This document shows, piece by piece, positions 37,715 through 45,740 of a stretch of DNA of 64,000 nt. Location: positions 124,001 to 188,000 of the forward strand of contig NZ_QFYS01000006.1 of assembly GCF_003254525.1 (NCBI RefSeq). The letters run 5' to 3'. A program made the translations under genes and the position numbers. Positions within the stretch are counted from its first letter, which is position 1. Each line of letters opens with the position of its first letter. The notes beneath the pieces are model-generated. The model did not search any database and had not been told where the DNA came from. It saw only the letters and a list, made by a program, of their open reading frames with translations. Source of the DNA: Phenylobacterium kunshanense (GTDB lineage Bacteria > Pseudomonadota > Alphaproteobacteria > Caulobacterales > Caulobacteraceae).

Positions 37715-38401
37715 TTGGCGCTGTCCCCCGAACGCAGGGAGGCCCGGCGCCGCCATCTGGTGGAGACGGCGCAGGTCCTGATGCGGGAGGCTGGCGACGC
37801 CGGCTTCTCGATGAAGGACCTGGCCGCCCGCGCGGGGCTGAGCCCCGCCACGCCCTACAACCTCGTCGGCGGCAAGGCCGATGTCCTGCGCCTGGTGGTT
37901 CGCGACGAGTTCGAGCGGTTCGGCCGCAAGCTGGGCGCCCTGCCCGCGGACGGCCCGCTCCAGCGGCTGCTGGCGGCCACGCGGCTGGTGGTCGACCACT
38001 ACGTCGAGGATCGGCCCTTCTATCGCGGCCTCTTCCACGCCGCCCTCGGCAGCGCCTCGCCTGAGGTTCGCGACTTCATGTCCGGCGAAGGCCGGCAGCT
38101 CTGGTGCGGCCTCGTGGGCGCAGCGATGGACGCCGGCCAGCTGTCCGCGTCCCTGAAGGCCGTCCCCACCACAGACGCCCTGCTCCGCACGATCTCCGGC
38201 GTCACCGAGGCGTGGCTGGCCGGCGACTGGGGCGCCGACCGCTTCGCCCTGGAGATGCGCAGCGGCGTGGGACTGGTCCTCGCCTCTGCCGCTGCGGAAG
38301 ATCAGCGCGATTGGCTGCTGGCGGACGTGGCGGACGCCCAGGCCGCCATCGTGACGTCGCCGGACCGGGAAGAGGCGGCACACGTCGCCGGAACGGTCTG
38401 A
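37715..38401 (+). CDS. TetR family regulator of the ThDP enzyme locus
   Basis: A 228-residue TetR-type regulator. The helix-turn-helix is HLVETAQVLMREAGDAGFSMKDLAARAGLSPATPYNLVGGKADVL near the N-terminus, and the C-terminal domain is helical with a single notable Cys (LWCGLVG). The TTG start at 37715 comes 2 bases after the stop of the ThDP gene, so the two are translationally linked. A likely operator is the AT-rich palindrome in front of that gene at 35897. Confidence 0.88.
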   Translation: MALSPERREARRRHLVETAQVLMREAGDAGFSMKDLAARAGLSPATPYNLVGGKADVLRLVVRDEFERFGRKLGALPADGPLQRLLAATRLVVDHYVEDRPFYRGLFHAALGSASPEVRDFMSGEGRQLWCGLVGAAMDAGQLSASLKAVPTTDALLRTISGVTEAWLAGDWGADRFALEMRSGVGLVLASAAAEDQRDWLLADVADAQAAIVTSPDREEAAHVAGTV

Positions 38402-38453
38402 ACCCAGGCGGCCCGCATTGCCCTGGCTGCGCGAGGGTGAGACATAGGCCCGA

Positions 38454-39437
38454 ATGGCCCACGACGCCCACGATCACGACCACCATGCCCATGATCACCA
38501 CGATCACGGGCACGGACACGCGCACGGGCATCACCACCACGGCGGCCATCACCACCATGCGCCCGCCAACATGGGCCGGGCCTTCGCCATCGGGGTCATC
38601 CTCAACACCGGTTTCGTGGTCGCCGAGGTCGCGGCCGGCCTCTGGACCGGATCGCTCGCCCTGCTGGCCGACGCCGGCCACAACCTCTCGGACGTCCTGT
38701 CGCTGCTGCTGGCCTGGGGCGCCACGATCCTGGCCCGGCGTGCGCCCGCCGGTCGCCGCACCTACGGCCTGCGCAAGGGCACCATCCTGGCCTCGCTGGC
38801 CAACGCCATCCTGCTGCTGGTCGCGGTCGGCGCAATCGTCTCCGAAGCTGTCCGCCGGATCGGCGCGCCGGCCCACATGGACACCGACATCGTCATGCTG
38901 ACCGCCGGCCTGGGCGTGCTGATCAACGGCGCGACGGCCATGCTGTTCATGCGCGGCAGCCATTCCGACCTAAACGTTCGCGGCGCCTTCCTGCACATGG
39001 CGGCGGACGCCGGGGTGTCGCTGGCCGTCGTCGCGGGCGCCTTCGCCATGGCCCAGACCGGCATCCTCTGGATCGACCCGGCGCTCAGCCTGATCATCGC
39101 CGCGGTCATCGTCCTGGGCACCTGGAGCCTCCTCCGCGATTCCATGGACCTGGCGCTGGACGCCGCCCCGCGCGGCATCGATGTCGACGAGGTCCGCACC
39201 TGGCTGAAGGGCCTGCCGGGCGTCGAGGACGTGCACGACCTTCACGTCTGGGCCATGTCCACCACCGAGACGGCCATGACCGCGCACATCCTGCGGCCGG
39301 CCAACGGCGACGGCGACCAGTTCCTCCACATGGCCTGCGAAGGCCTGGAGGCCCGCTTCCGCATCGGCCACGCCACCTTGCAGATCGAGACTGACGCCGC
39401 GCACGCCTGCCGCCTCGCCCCTGCCGAGGTGGTGTGA
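38454..39437 (+). CDS. Cation diffusion facilitator metal exporter, His-rich N-terminus
   Basis: A 327-residue CDF transporter that exports Zn, Co or a similar divalent cation in exchange for protons. The N-terminal 37 residues are about half histidine. Six transmembrane helices follow, with the metal site ADAGHNLSD in helix 2 and HMAADAG in helix 5 (HxxxD pairs). The C-terminal cytoplasmic domain has HDLHVWAMSTTETAMTAHI. It overlaps the start of waaA by 4 bases (GTGA), linking a metal exporter to lipid A synthesis in one transcript. Confidence 0.92.
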   Translation: MAHDAHDHDHHAHDHHDHGHGHAHGHHHHGGHHHHAPANMGRAFAIGVILNTGFVVAEVAAGLWTGSLALLADAGHNLSDVLSLLLAWGATILARRAPAGRRTYGLRKGTILASLANAILLLVAVGAIVSEAVRRIGAPAHMDTDIVMLTAGLGVLINGATAMLFMRGSHSDLNVRGAFLHMAADAGVSLAVVAGAFAMAQTGILWIDPALSLIIAAVIVLGTWSLLRDSMDLALDAAPRGIDVDEVRTWLKGLPGVEDVHDLHVWAMSTTETAMTAHILRPANGDGDQFLHMACEGLEARFRIGHATLQIETDAAHACRLAPAEVV

Positions 39438-40687
39438 CCAGGCCCCTGCCGCTCGCGGTCTACGGCGCCCTGACCGGCCTCATCGAGCCGTTCGCCCCGA
39501 TGGTGCTGCGGCGACGCGCAGCGCGCGGCAAGGAAGACCTCGCGCGACTGGGCGAACGCCTGGGCCACGCCGGCGTCGCGCGGCCTGCCGGCCCCCTCGT
39601 CTGGCTGCACGGCGTCAGCGTCGGGGAAGCGACGTCGCTGCTGCCTCTGATCGAGGCGCTGCGCGGCCGCCGGCCAGACCTCCCGCTGCTCGTCACCTCC
39701 GGCACCACCACAGCCGCCGCCATGCTGGCGCAGCGCCTGCCGGCCGGCGTCGTCCATCAATATCTTCCCCTCGACCTCCCCGGTCCGATCCGGCGCTTCC
39801 TGGACCATTGGCGCCCCTCGCTCGGGATCTTCGTCGAGAGCGAGCTCTGGCCCAACCTGATCCTTGAGGGCCACCGGCGCGGCGTACGCCTGGCCCTGGT
39901 CTCCGCCCGAATGACCGAGGGAAGCGCCCGGAGCTGGAGCCGCTATCCGGTGGCGGCGCACGAGGTCTTCTCGTCCTTCGACCTGGTCCTGCCACAGGAT
40001 GAGGCCTCTGCCGGGCGCATCCGCGGGCTGGGGGGGACTCCGGGTCCGAAGCTGAACCTGAAGCTCGCCGGCGACCCGCTGCCGGCGGATGAGGCAGAAC
40101 TCGCGCGGCTGCGCACCGCCGCCGCTTCCAGAACCGTCGTCCTCGCCGCCAGCACCCATCCCGGCGAGGAGGAGATCGTCGTCGAGGCGTTCCGCGCCGC
40201 CGTTTTCGACGATGCCGAGGCGTTGCTGATCATCGCACCCCGCCACCCCGATCGGGGACCGGAGCTGGCGCGGATGTTCGGCGCGAGCCGACGATCCGCC
40301 GGCGAAACGCCGACAGGCCCGATCCACGTTGCAGACACCTTGGGTGAGCTCGGCCTGTTCTTCCGGCTCTCGGACGTGGTGGTGATGGGCGGCGGCTTCC
40401 TTCCCGGCATCGGGGGGCACAACCCGTTGGAACCGGCGCGGATCGGGCGGCCGATCGTCACCGGACCGCACGTCTTCAACGCCGCCGAGCTCTACGCAGG
40501 CCTGTTCGCGGACGCCGCCGCGATCGAGGCATGCGATGCGACGGCCCTCCGGCGTCACATCCGCGGCCTGCTGGACTATCCCCACATCGCCCGCCGAATG
40601 GGTGAAGCCGCCCTGGATCACGCGACGCAGCAGAATCGGGCGATCGACACCGCCCTCGACCTCCTGACGCCGCTGCTCCCCGCATGA
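39434..40687 (+). CDS. waaA: 3-deoxy-D-manno-octulosonic acid transferase
   Basis: WaaA (KdtA) adds Kdo to the lipid A precursor at the inner membrane. The 417-residue protein has an N-terminal hydrophobic anchor, the conserved VWLHGVSVGEATSLLPL with the catalytic Glu, TSGTTTAA, YLPLDLPGPIRRFLDHWRP, FVESELWPNLI and the C-terminal GGFLPGIGGHNPLEPA. The GTG start overlaps the stop of the CDF gene. Its own stop overlaps lpxK by 4 bases. Confidence 0.94.
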   Translation: MTRPLPLAVYGALTGLIEPFAPMVLRRRAARGKEDLARLGERLGHAGVARPAGPLVWLHGVSVGEATSLLPLIEALRGRRPDLPLLVTSGTTTAAAMLAQRLPAGVVHQYLPLDLPGPIRRFLDHWRPSLGIFVESELWPNLILEGHRRGVRLALVSARMTEGSARSWSRYPVAAHEVFSSFDLVLPQDEASAGRIRGLGGTPGPKLNLKLAGDPLPADEAELARLRTAAASRTVVLAASTHPGEEEIVVEAFRAAVFDDAEALLIIAPRHPDRGPELARMFGASRRSAGETPTGPIHVADTLGELGLFFRLSDVVVMGGGFLPGIGGHNPLEPARIGRPIVTGPHVFNAAELYAGLFADAAAIEACDATALRRHIRGLLDYPHIARRMGEAALDHATQQNRAIDTALDLLTPLLPA

Positions 40688-41670
40688 AGCTGGCCACGCC
40701 CCGCTGGTGGTACAGCCGCGACCGCCGGGTCGGACTTGTCCCGCGCGCCCTGCTGACGCCGTTGTCGTGGATCTGGGCCGCAGCAACTGCGCGGCGGATC
40801 GCCCGGAGAACGCCCTTCGATCCCGGCATCCCCGTCATCTGCGTCGGCAACCTCACCGTTGGGGGAACGGGCAAGACGCCCATCGTTCGCGAGCTGGCCT
40901 ACCGGCTGAATGCGGCGGTGCTGTCGCGGGGCTACGGCGGGACCGAAGTCGGCCCCCTGCGGGTGGATCCGACCCGGCACACGGCCGCCGAAGTCGGCGA
41001 CGAGCCGCTGATGCTGGCAAGCGACCTGATCGTCTGGATCGCCCGCGACCGCGCCGCCGGGGCCCGAGCCGCGGCAGCGGCGGGCGTCCGAGCCATCGTC
41101 ATGGATGACGGGCATCAGAATCCCTCGGTGCGCAAGACGCTGTCGCTCGTGGTCGTCGACGGGGAAACGCGTGGCGGCGAGTGGCCCTTCGGCGACGGAA
41201 GGGTCTTCCCCGCCGGCCCGATGCGCGAACCGCTGAGGGCCGGCCTCGCCCGTGCGGACGCCGTGGTGCTGCTGCTGCCCGGCGACCTCGACGCCCCGGA
41301 TCCGGAACTGCTGGCGCAACTTGCGCCAATACCCGTCCTCACGGCTCGTCTTGAACCCGCAGCGCCGCCGCCGCCCGGGCCACAGGTGGGCTTCGCTGGC
41401 GTCGGAAAGCCGTGGAAGGTGGAGCGCGCCCTGCAGGCCGCCGGCTGCGATCTGAAGGACTTCCTGCCCTTTCCCGACCATCACCGGTACGACGAGGCCA
41501 CACTCAAGCGCCTGGCCGACCGCGCGGCCCAGTTCGGCGCCGGTCTCGTCACCACGGAGAAGGACTGGGCACGCCTGCCCTCGACGTGGCGCGCACGCGT
41601 AACGCCCTGGCCCGTCCGCGCGGTGTTCACGGACGAGGCGGCGCTGGACGCCCTGCTGGCGCGCCCTTAG
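40684..41670 (+). CDS. lpxK: Tetraacyldisaccharide 4'-kinase
   Basis: LpxK phosphorylates the 4' position of the lipid A disaccharide with ATP. The 328-residue protein has an N-terminal amphipathic/hydrophobic segment, Walker A in [14 protein letters not shown], the LSRGYGG and VGDEPLMLA blocks, and the DDGHQN motif that replaces the usual Walker [15 protein letters not shown] and the [10 protein letters not shown] end block are typical. It follows waaA by ATGA overlap and converges at TTAG with a phosphotransferase gene. Confidence 0.94.
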   Translation: MKLATPRWWYSRDRRVGLVPRALLTPLSWIWAAATARRIARRTPFDPGIPVICVGNLTVGGTGKTPIVRELAYRLNAAVLSRGYGGTEVGPLRVDPTRHTAAEVGDEPLMLASDLIVWIARDRAAGARAAAAAGVRAIVMDDGHQNPSVRKTLSLVVVDGETRGGEWPFGDGRVFPAGPMREPLRAGLARADAVVLLLPGDLDAPDPELLAQLAPIPVLTARLEPAAPPPPGPQVGFAGVGKPWKVERALQAAGCDLKDFLPFPDHHRYDEATLKRLADRAAQFGAGLVTTEKDWARLPSTWRARVTPWPVRAVFTDEAALDALLARP

Positions 41671-42749
41671 CTCGCGCCGGCCTTCTTGGCGTAGGCCCAG
41701 CTCATTTCGGCCAGGGCCGTGACGCGCGGCGCCATGTTGGCGGCGTCCGGGTGGTTGGCCGTGCCGTCGCGGACCCGGCCCAGGATGCCCTGCAGGATGC
41801 CCACCAGCCGGAAGCTGTTGTAGGCGATGTACCAGTTCAGGTCGGGCAGGCCCGTGCGGCCGGTGAGGCTGCAGTAGTACTCCACCGCCTCGTCCATGGT
41901 CGGGATGCCGTGCGCCTTCAGGTCAGGCAGCTGCGAGATCGTCCCGTTGATCCAGTTCATCAGCAGGTAGGTGAAGTCGGCCAGCGGTTCGCCCAGGGTG
42001 CCCAGCTCCCAGTCCAGCACCGCGATCACGCGGGGCTCGGTGGGGTGGAAGATCATGTTGTCCAGCCGGTAGTCCCCGTGGACGATCGACGTCCGCTCCT
42101 GCGGCGGGCAGGTCTTCGGCAGCCACTCGATGAGGCGCTCGACCTCCTCGATGTGACGGGTCTCGGAGGCCTTGTACTGCTTGGTCCAGCGGTCGACCTG
42201 GCGGGCCATGTAGTTGCCGGGCTTGCCGTAGTCTTCCAGGCCGATCGCGGCGTAGTCGGTGTTGTGCAGGTCGGCGAGCGTCTTGATCTTGGCCTTGAAG
42301 ATGGCGTTGCGCTCGGCCGGCTCGTACTTCGGCAGGGTCTGGTCCCAGAGCACCCGCCCCTCGACCATGTCCATGACGTAGAACCAGGTGCCGATCACGC
42401 TGTCGTCGGTGCACAGGCCGTATGGGCGGGCCACCGGGAAGCCGGTCGGATACAGCGCCGAGATCACCTTGAACTCGCGGTCCACCGCGTGGGCCGAGGG
42501 CAGCAGCTTGCCCGGCGGCTTGCGGCGCAGCACGTACTTCTTTCCAGGCGTGATGAGCTGGTAGGTCGGGTTCGACTGGCCGCCTTTGAACTGGCGCACC
42601 TCGAGCGGGCCCGCGTAGCCCTCGACGTTCGCCTCCATCCACCGGGCGAGCGACGCCTCGTCGAAGCGGTGGGTTTCAGCCACTTCCTTGGTGCCGGTAT
42701 TGGCCTGTTCGCGCGCCTGCTCGGCGGCCACGTCGGTCGTCACGGCCAT
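41667..42749 (-). CDS. APH/ChoK-type phosphotransferase, ACAD10/11-like
   Basis: A 360-residue cytoplasmic protein of the aminoglycoside phosphotransferase superfamily, in the branch fused in animals to acyl-CoA dehydrogenases (ACAD10/11). Motifs are [23 protein letters not shown], the catalytic [11 protein letters not shown] and the metal-binding [10 protein letters not shown]. In animals the kinase domain acts on 4-hydroxyacyl-CoA species; here a hydroxy-fatty-acid kinase is a guess. A strong dyad lies 17 bases upstream of its start. A related gene is at 50559. Confidence 0.85.
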   Translation of the reverse strand: MAVTTDVAAEQAREQANTGTKEVAETHRFDEASLARWMEANVEGYAGPLEVRQFKGGQSNPTYQLITPGKKYVLRRKPPGKLLPSAHAVDREFKVISALYPTGFPVARPYGLCTDDSVIGTWFYVMDMVEGRVLWDQTLPKYEPAERNAIFKAKIKTLADLHNTDYAAIGLEDYGKPGNYMARQVDRWTKQYKASETRHIEEVERLIEWLPKTCPPQERTSIVHGDYRLDNMIFHPTEPRVIAVLDWELGTLGEPLADFTYLLMNWINGTISQLPDLKAHGIPTMDEAVEYYCSLTGRTGLPDLNWYIAYNSFRLVGILQGILGRVRDGTANHPDAANMAPRVTALAEMSWAYAKKAGAS

Positions 42750-42765
42750 GGCGTTTCCCCTTAGC

Positions 42766-42783
42766 TTCCAACAGTTGTTTGAA
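42766..42783. promoter_or_regulatory. 18-bp operator-like dyad TTC-N-AACA-NN-TGTT-N-GAA
   Basis: Fourteen of 18 positions are symmetrical. The centre is 26 bases upstream of the phosphotransferase ATG (42749), in the 110-base spacer to the divergent SRPBCC gene. AACA-N2-TGTT cores are common for TetR-type repressors of lipid catabolism; the binding protein is unknown. Confidence 0.45.
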
Positions 42784-42859
42784 CCCCTTTTAGCGACGCT
42801 GCCACCGCCGGAGCAAGGAGCCTTGACGCGGCGTCGCGCGAACCGCTCAAACGGGGGCC

Positions 42860-43297
42860 ATGGTCGAGGACATCCAGTCGGTCATCGAGATCGCCGCCCC
42901 GCGCGACCAGGTATGGCGCGCCGTGACCGAGCCTGATCTGGTCGGCCAATGGATGGGCTGCCTGCGGTTCCTCCCCGCACCGGGGCACATCTTCTATCTG
43001 CAGCCCGACCGTCCCCGCCGCGAGGCTGACGACGTGACGGACGCCATCGCCTGCCGGATCGAGATCGTCGACCGCCCGCGCCGGATTTCGTTCAGCTGGG
43101 GCTTTCCCGAGACGCCGGACACCTTCGTAGACATCCGGCTCAGTAACATCTCGGGCGGCACGCATGTGCGCCTGACCCATTCTGGCTGGGACCAGTTCGA
43201 CGACCGGGAGACCGAGCATGTGCGGGGCGGCCTCGGACACGCCTGGCACACGGTGGCGCTGCCGGCGCTCAGGGCCGTGGCCGAGCGGCTAGCCTAG
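42860..43297 (+). CDS. SRPBCC (AHSA1-like) domain protein
   Basis: A 145-residue START-fold protein. It has [28 protein letters not shown] at the N-terminus, a beta grasp with [20 protein letters not shown] and [13 protein letters not shown], and a final long helix ([22 protein letters not shown]). Such proteins bind hydrophobic ligands or act as cochaperone-like factors; function unknown. Its stop overlaps the purD stop by 9 bases (43289-43297). Confidence 0.82.
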   Translation: MVEDIQSVIEIAAPRDQVWRAVTEPDLVGQWMGCLRFLPAPGHIFYLQPDRPRREADDVTDAIACRIEIVDRPRRISFSWGFPETPDTFVDIRLSNISGGTHVRLTHSGWDQFDDRETEHVRGGLGHAWHTVALPALRAVAERLA

Positions 43298-44557
43298 AGC
43301 CCGCCAGCCGATGTCGGTGCGGCAGAAACCGTCGGGGAAGTCGATCTGCGCGATGGCCGCATAGGCCTTGTCCCGAGCCTCGCGGAGGGTCGCGGCGCGG
43401 GCGCAGACGTTCAGCACACGGCCCCCGGCGGCGCGCAGTACGCCGACCTCGTCCAGCCGCGTTCCCGCATGGAAGACCGCCACGTCCGGCCCGAAGTCGG
43501 CGTCCGCCCCGCGGATCTCGCCGCCCGCCGCCGGCTGGTCGGGATAGCCCTTCGCCGCCAGGACGACGCAGATCGCCGCCTCGTCGCGCCACACCGGCGG
43601 CGGCATCTCGGCCAGCCGCCCCTCGGCGCAGGCCACGAGGTAAGGCACGAGGTCGCTCTCGAGCCGGAGCATCAGCACCTGGCACTCGGGATCGCCGAAG
43701 CGGACGTTGAACTCCACCAGCTTCGGCCCCGTCTTCGTGGCCATCAGCTCCACGAACAGCACGCCGCGGTAGGGCGCCCCGTCCGCCGCGATCCCGGCGA
43801 ACGCCGGCTCCACCAGGCGCGTGCGGACCTGCTCCACCAGCTCGGGCGTGAAGACCGGCGCGGGCGAATAGGTGCCCATGCCGCCAGTGTTCGGGCCCTG
43901 GTCGCCGTCGAAGGCGCGCTTGTGATCCTGGGCCCAGCCGAACAGCATCGAGTTCTTGCCGTCGCAGAGGGCGAAAAGCGAGCCGATCTCGCCCTCCAGG
44001 AATTCCTCGACCACCACCCGCGCGCCGGCGGCGCCGAAGCGCCCGCCGAAGGCGTCGTCGATCGCCGCCTCGGCCTCGCCGCGCTCGGGCGCGATCACCA
44101 CGCCCTTGCCGGCCGCCAGGCCATCGGCCTTGATGACGTAGGGCGGCTCGAACCGGTCCAGCGCCCGCTTTGCGTCATCGGCGCTCTCGCACACTGCATA
44201 GGCCGAGGTGGGCAGCCCGTAGCGGTCGGTGAAGGCCTTGGTGAAGGCCTTGGACGACTCCAACTGGCCCGCCTGGGCGACCGGGCCGAAGCAGGGGATC
44301 CCTGCCGTCTGCAGTGCATCGCCAAGGCCCACGGCCACGGCGGATTCCGGTCCGATCACCACGAGATCCGCGGCGATCTCCGTCGCCAGGGCCACGAGGG
44401 CGGGCACGTCCGTGGCCGCAACGCTCCGCACTTCGCACTGGGCGGCCATGCCGGGATTGCCAGGCGCGGCGACCAGCCGCTTCACCAGCGGCGAGGCCGC
44501 GATCTTCCAGGCCAGGGCGTGTTCGCGCCCGCCGGAGCCCACGAGCAGGATGTTCAT
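43289..44557 (-). CDS. purD: Phosphoribosylamine-glycine ligase
   Basis: PurD joins glycine and phosphoribosylamine with ATP in purine synthesis. The 422-residue ATP-grasp enzyme shows MNILLVGSGGREHALAWK, APGNPGMA, VIKADGLAAGKGV, the DHKRAFDGDQGPNTGGMGTYSPAP signature and FNVRFGDPECQVL. The start agrees with family length. It is divergent from the HisKA_2 kinase gene with 162 bases between, the only room for both promoters. Confidence 0.95.
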   Translation of the reverse strand: MNILLVGSGGREHALAWKIAASPLVKRLVAAPGNPGMAAQCEVRSVAATDVPALVALATEIAADLVVIGPESAVAVGLGDALQTAGIPCFGPVAQAGQLESSKAFTKAFTDRYGLPTSAYAVCESADDAKRALDRFEPPYVIKADGLAAGKGVVIAPERGEAEAAIDDAFGGRFGAAGARVVVEEFLEGEIGSLFALCDGKNSMLFGWAQDHKRAFDGDQGPNTGGMGTYSPAPVFTPELVEQVRTRLVEPAFAGIAADGAPYRGVLFVELMATKTGPKLVEFNVRFGDPECQVLMLRLESDLVPYLVACAEGRLAEMPPPVWRDEAAICVVLAAKGYPDQPAAGGEIRGADADFGPDVAVFHAGTRLDEVGVLRAAGGRVLNVCARAATLREARDKAYAAIAQIDFPDGFCRTDIGWRALG

Positions 44558-44719
44558 GGTCGGCGGCTTTGGCGTGCGCGATCCTCGCGGTCAAGCGCAA
44601 GCCAGCCTGAATTGATGGCAGATATCCGACTTCCGCGCGCGGCGACGCCTCGTCGCAACCCCAACGGCATGGACGTGGGGTAACATGTTCGCATAGTGGC
44701 CTGACGACGGGGAGACGGG

Positions 44720-45367
44720 ATGGCCAGTTCGACGGACAATCCGGAGGAGGCGCTCGAGCGCCAGGCGGCGCGTCATCGCGACGTGGAGCACCGCGTCAAG
44801 AACACCCTGCAGCTCATATCCTCGATCGTCATGCTCCAGGGCCGCCGCGCCACTGACGATGGCGCGCGGCGGGCCCTGCGTGGGGTGCAGCAGCGGGTCG
44901 CGGCCGTCAGCGTGGCGCATCGCCACGTGGACTGGATCGACGACAGCGAGAAGGTCCAGCTCGCCCAGCTCATCCGCGAGATCGTCGGCGACCTGGCAGG
45001 CTCGGCCGGGCGGGACGACGTGTCCATCGACCTCGACCTCGACGCGGTGACGATCGCCGGGCGACAGGCCGCGCCGATCGCCCTGCTGGTCAGCGAAGCG
45101 GTCGGCAACGCGCTCCGGCACGCCTATCCCGTCGGCCGCTCCGGGCGCGTGCGGGTCGCTCTCCGGCGGACCACCGATGGCTTCGACCTGTCGGTCAGCG
45201 ACGATGGCGTGGGCATGCCGCCGGGCGCGCCGCCGTCTGGGTTCGGCCTCACCGTCGCGCAGCTCATGGCCCAGCAGCTTCGCGGAAAACTCACCACCGA
45301 CGCGACGCAACCCGGGCTGCGGCTTTCCGTTAGCGTGCCCATGGACACCGAAACCGCCGCGGGCTGA
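44720..45367 (+). CDS. HisKA_2-type histidine kinase without sensor domain
   Basis: A 215-residue soluble kinase consisting almost only of the catalytic core. The H-box HRDVEHRVKNTLQLISSIV places the phospho-His at H24, and the ATPase part has LLVSEAVGNALRHAYP, SVSDDGVGMPPG and GFGLTVAQLMAQQL. HisKA_2/HWE kinases often feed the general stress response through PhyR in Alphaproteobacteria, but no phyR or ecfG is nearby. With no input domain it may be controlled by a partner protein. GGGGAGACGGG precedes the ATG. Confidence 0.87.
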   Translation: MASSTDNPEEALERQAARHRDVEHRVKNTLQLISSIVMLQGRRATDDGARRALRGVQQRVAAVSVAHRHVDWIDDSEKVQLAQLIREIVGDLAGSAGRDDVSIDLDLDAVTIAGRQAAPIALLVSEAVGNALRHAYPVGRSGRVRVALRRTTDGFDLSVSDDGVGMPPGAPPSGFGLTVAQLMAQQLRGKLTTDATQPGLRLSVSVPMDTETAAG

Positions 45368-45373
45368 CCGCCC

Positions 45374-45685
45374 GTGCCCCTCATCGCCGACGTCATCGGG
45401 ACAGGGGCCGCCCTCTGCTCGATGGCCAGTTTCGTGCCGCAGATCACCAAGATCGTGCGGGAACGCGACGCGAGTTCGGTCTCGCTCCGTATGTACGCCG
45501 TCACTGTGGCCGGATTCAGCCTCTGGATCGCCTACGGGGTGCTGTCGCGGGCCTGGCCGGTGGTCGGCGCCAATGTGGTGTGCCTGATCCTTTCGGCGAC
45601 GATCCTCGCGCTGAAGTGGCGGTTCGCCCAGGGCAAGCCCCTTGTCCCGGCCGGAATGAGCGAGGGCGCCCGGGACGTGCTCTAG
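45374..45685 (+). CDS. SemiSWEET family sugar transporter
   Basis: A 103-residue protein with three transmembrane helices and the PQ-loop signature SFVPQITKIVRERDASSVSLRMY, as in bacterial SemiSWEETs that dimerise to move sugars through the inner membrane. The GTG start at 45374 is 6 bases after the kinase stop, so it may be cotranscribed with that gene. The following TPR glycosyltransferase-like gene starts 55 bases downstream; a functional link to sugar metabolism is a guess. Confidence 0.85.
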   Translation: MPLIADVIGTGAALCSMASFVPQITKIVRERDASSVSLRMYAVTVAGFSLWIAYGVLSRAWPVVGANVVCLILSATILALKWRFAQGKPLVPAGMSEGARDVL

Positions 45686-45740
45686 CCACGACGGAGGGAG
45701 CGCCGTAAGGGCTACCCGGCGAGGTTTAGAAGGTTTCGGC

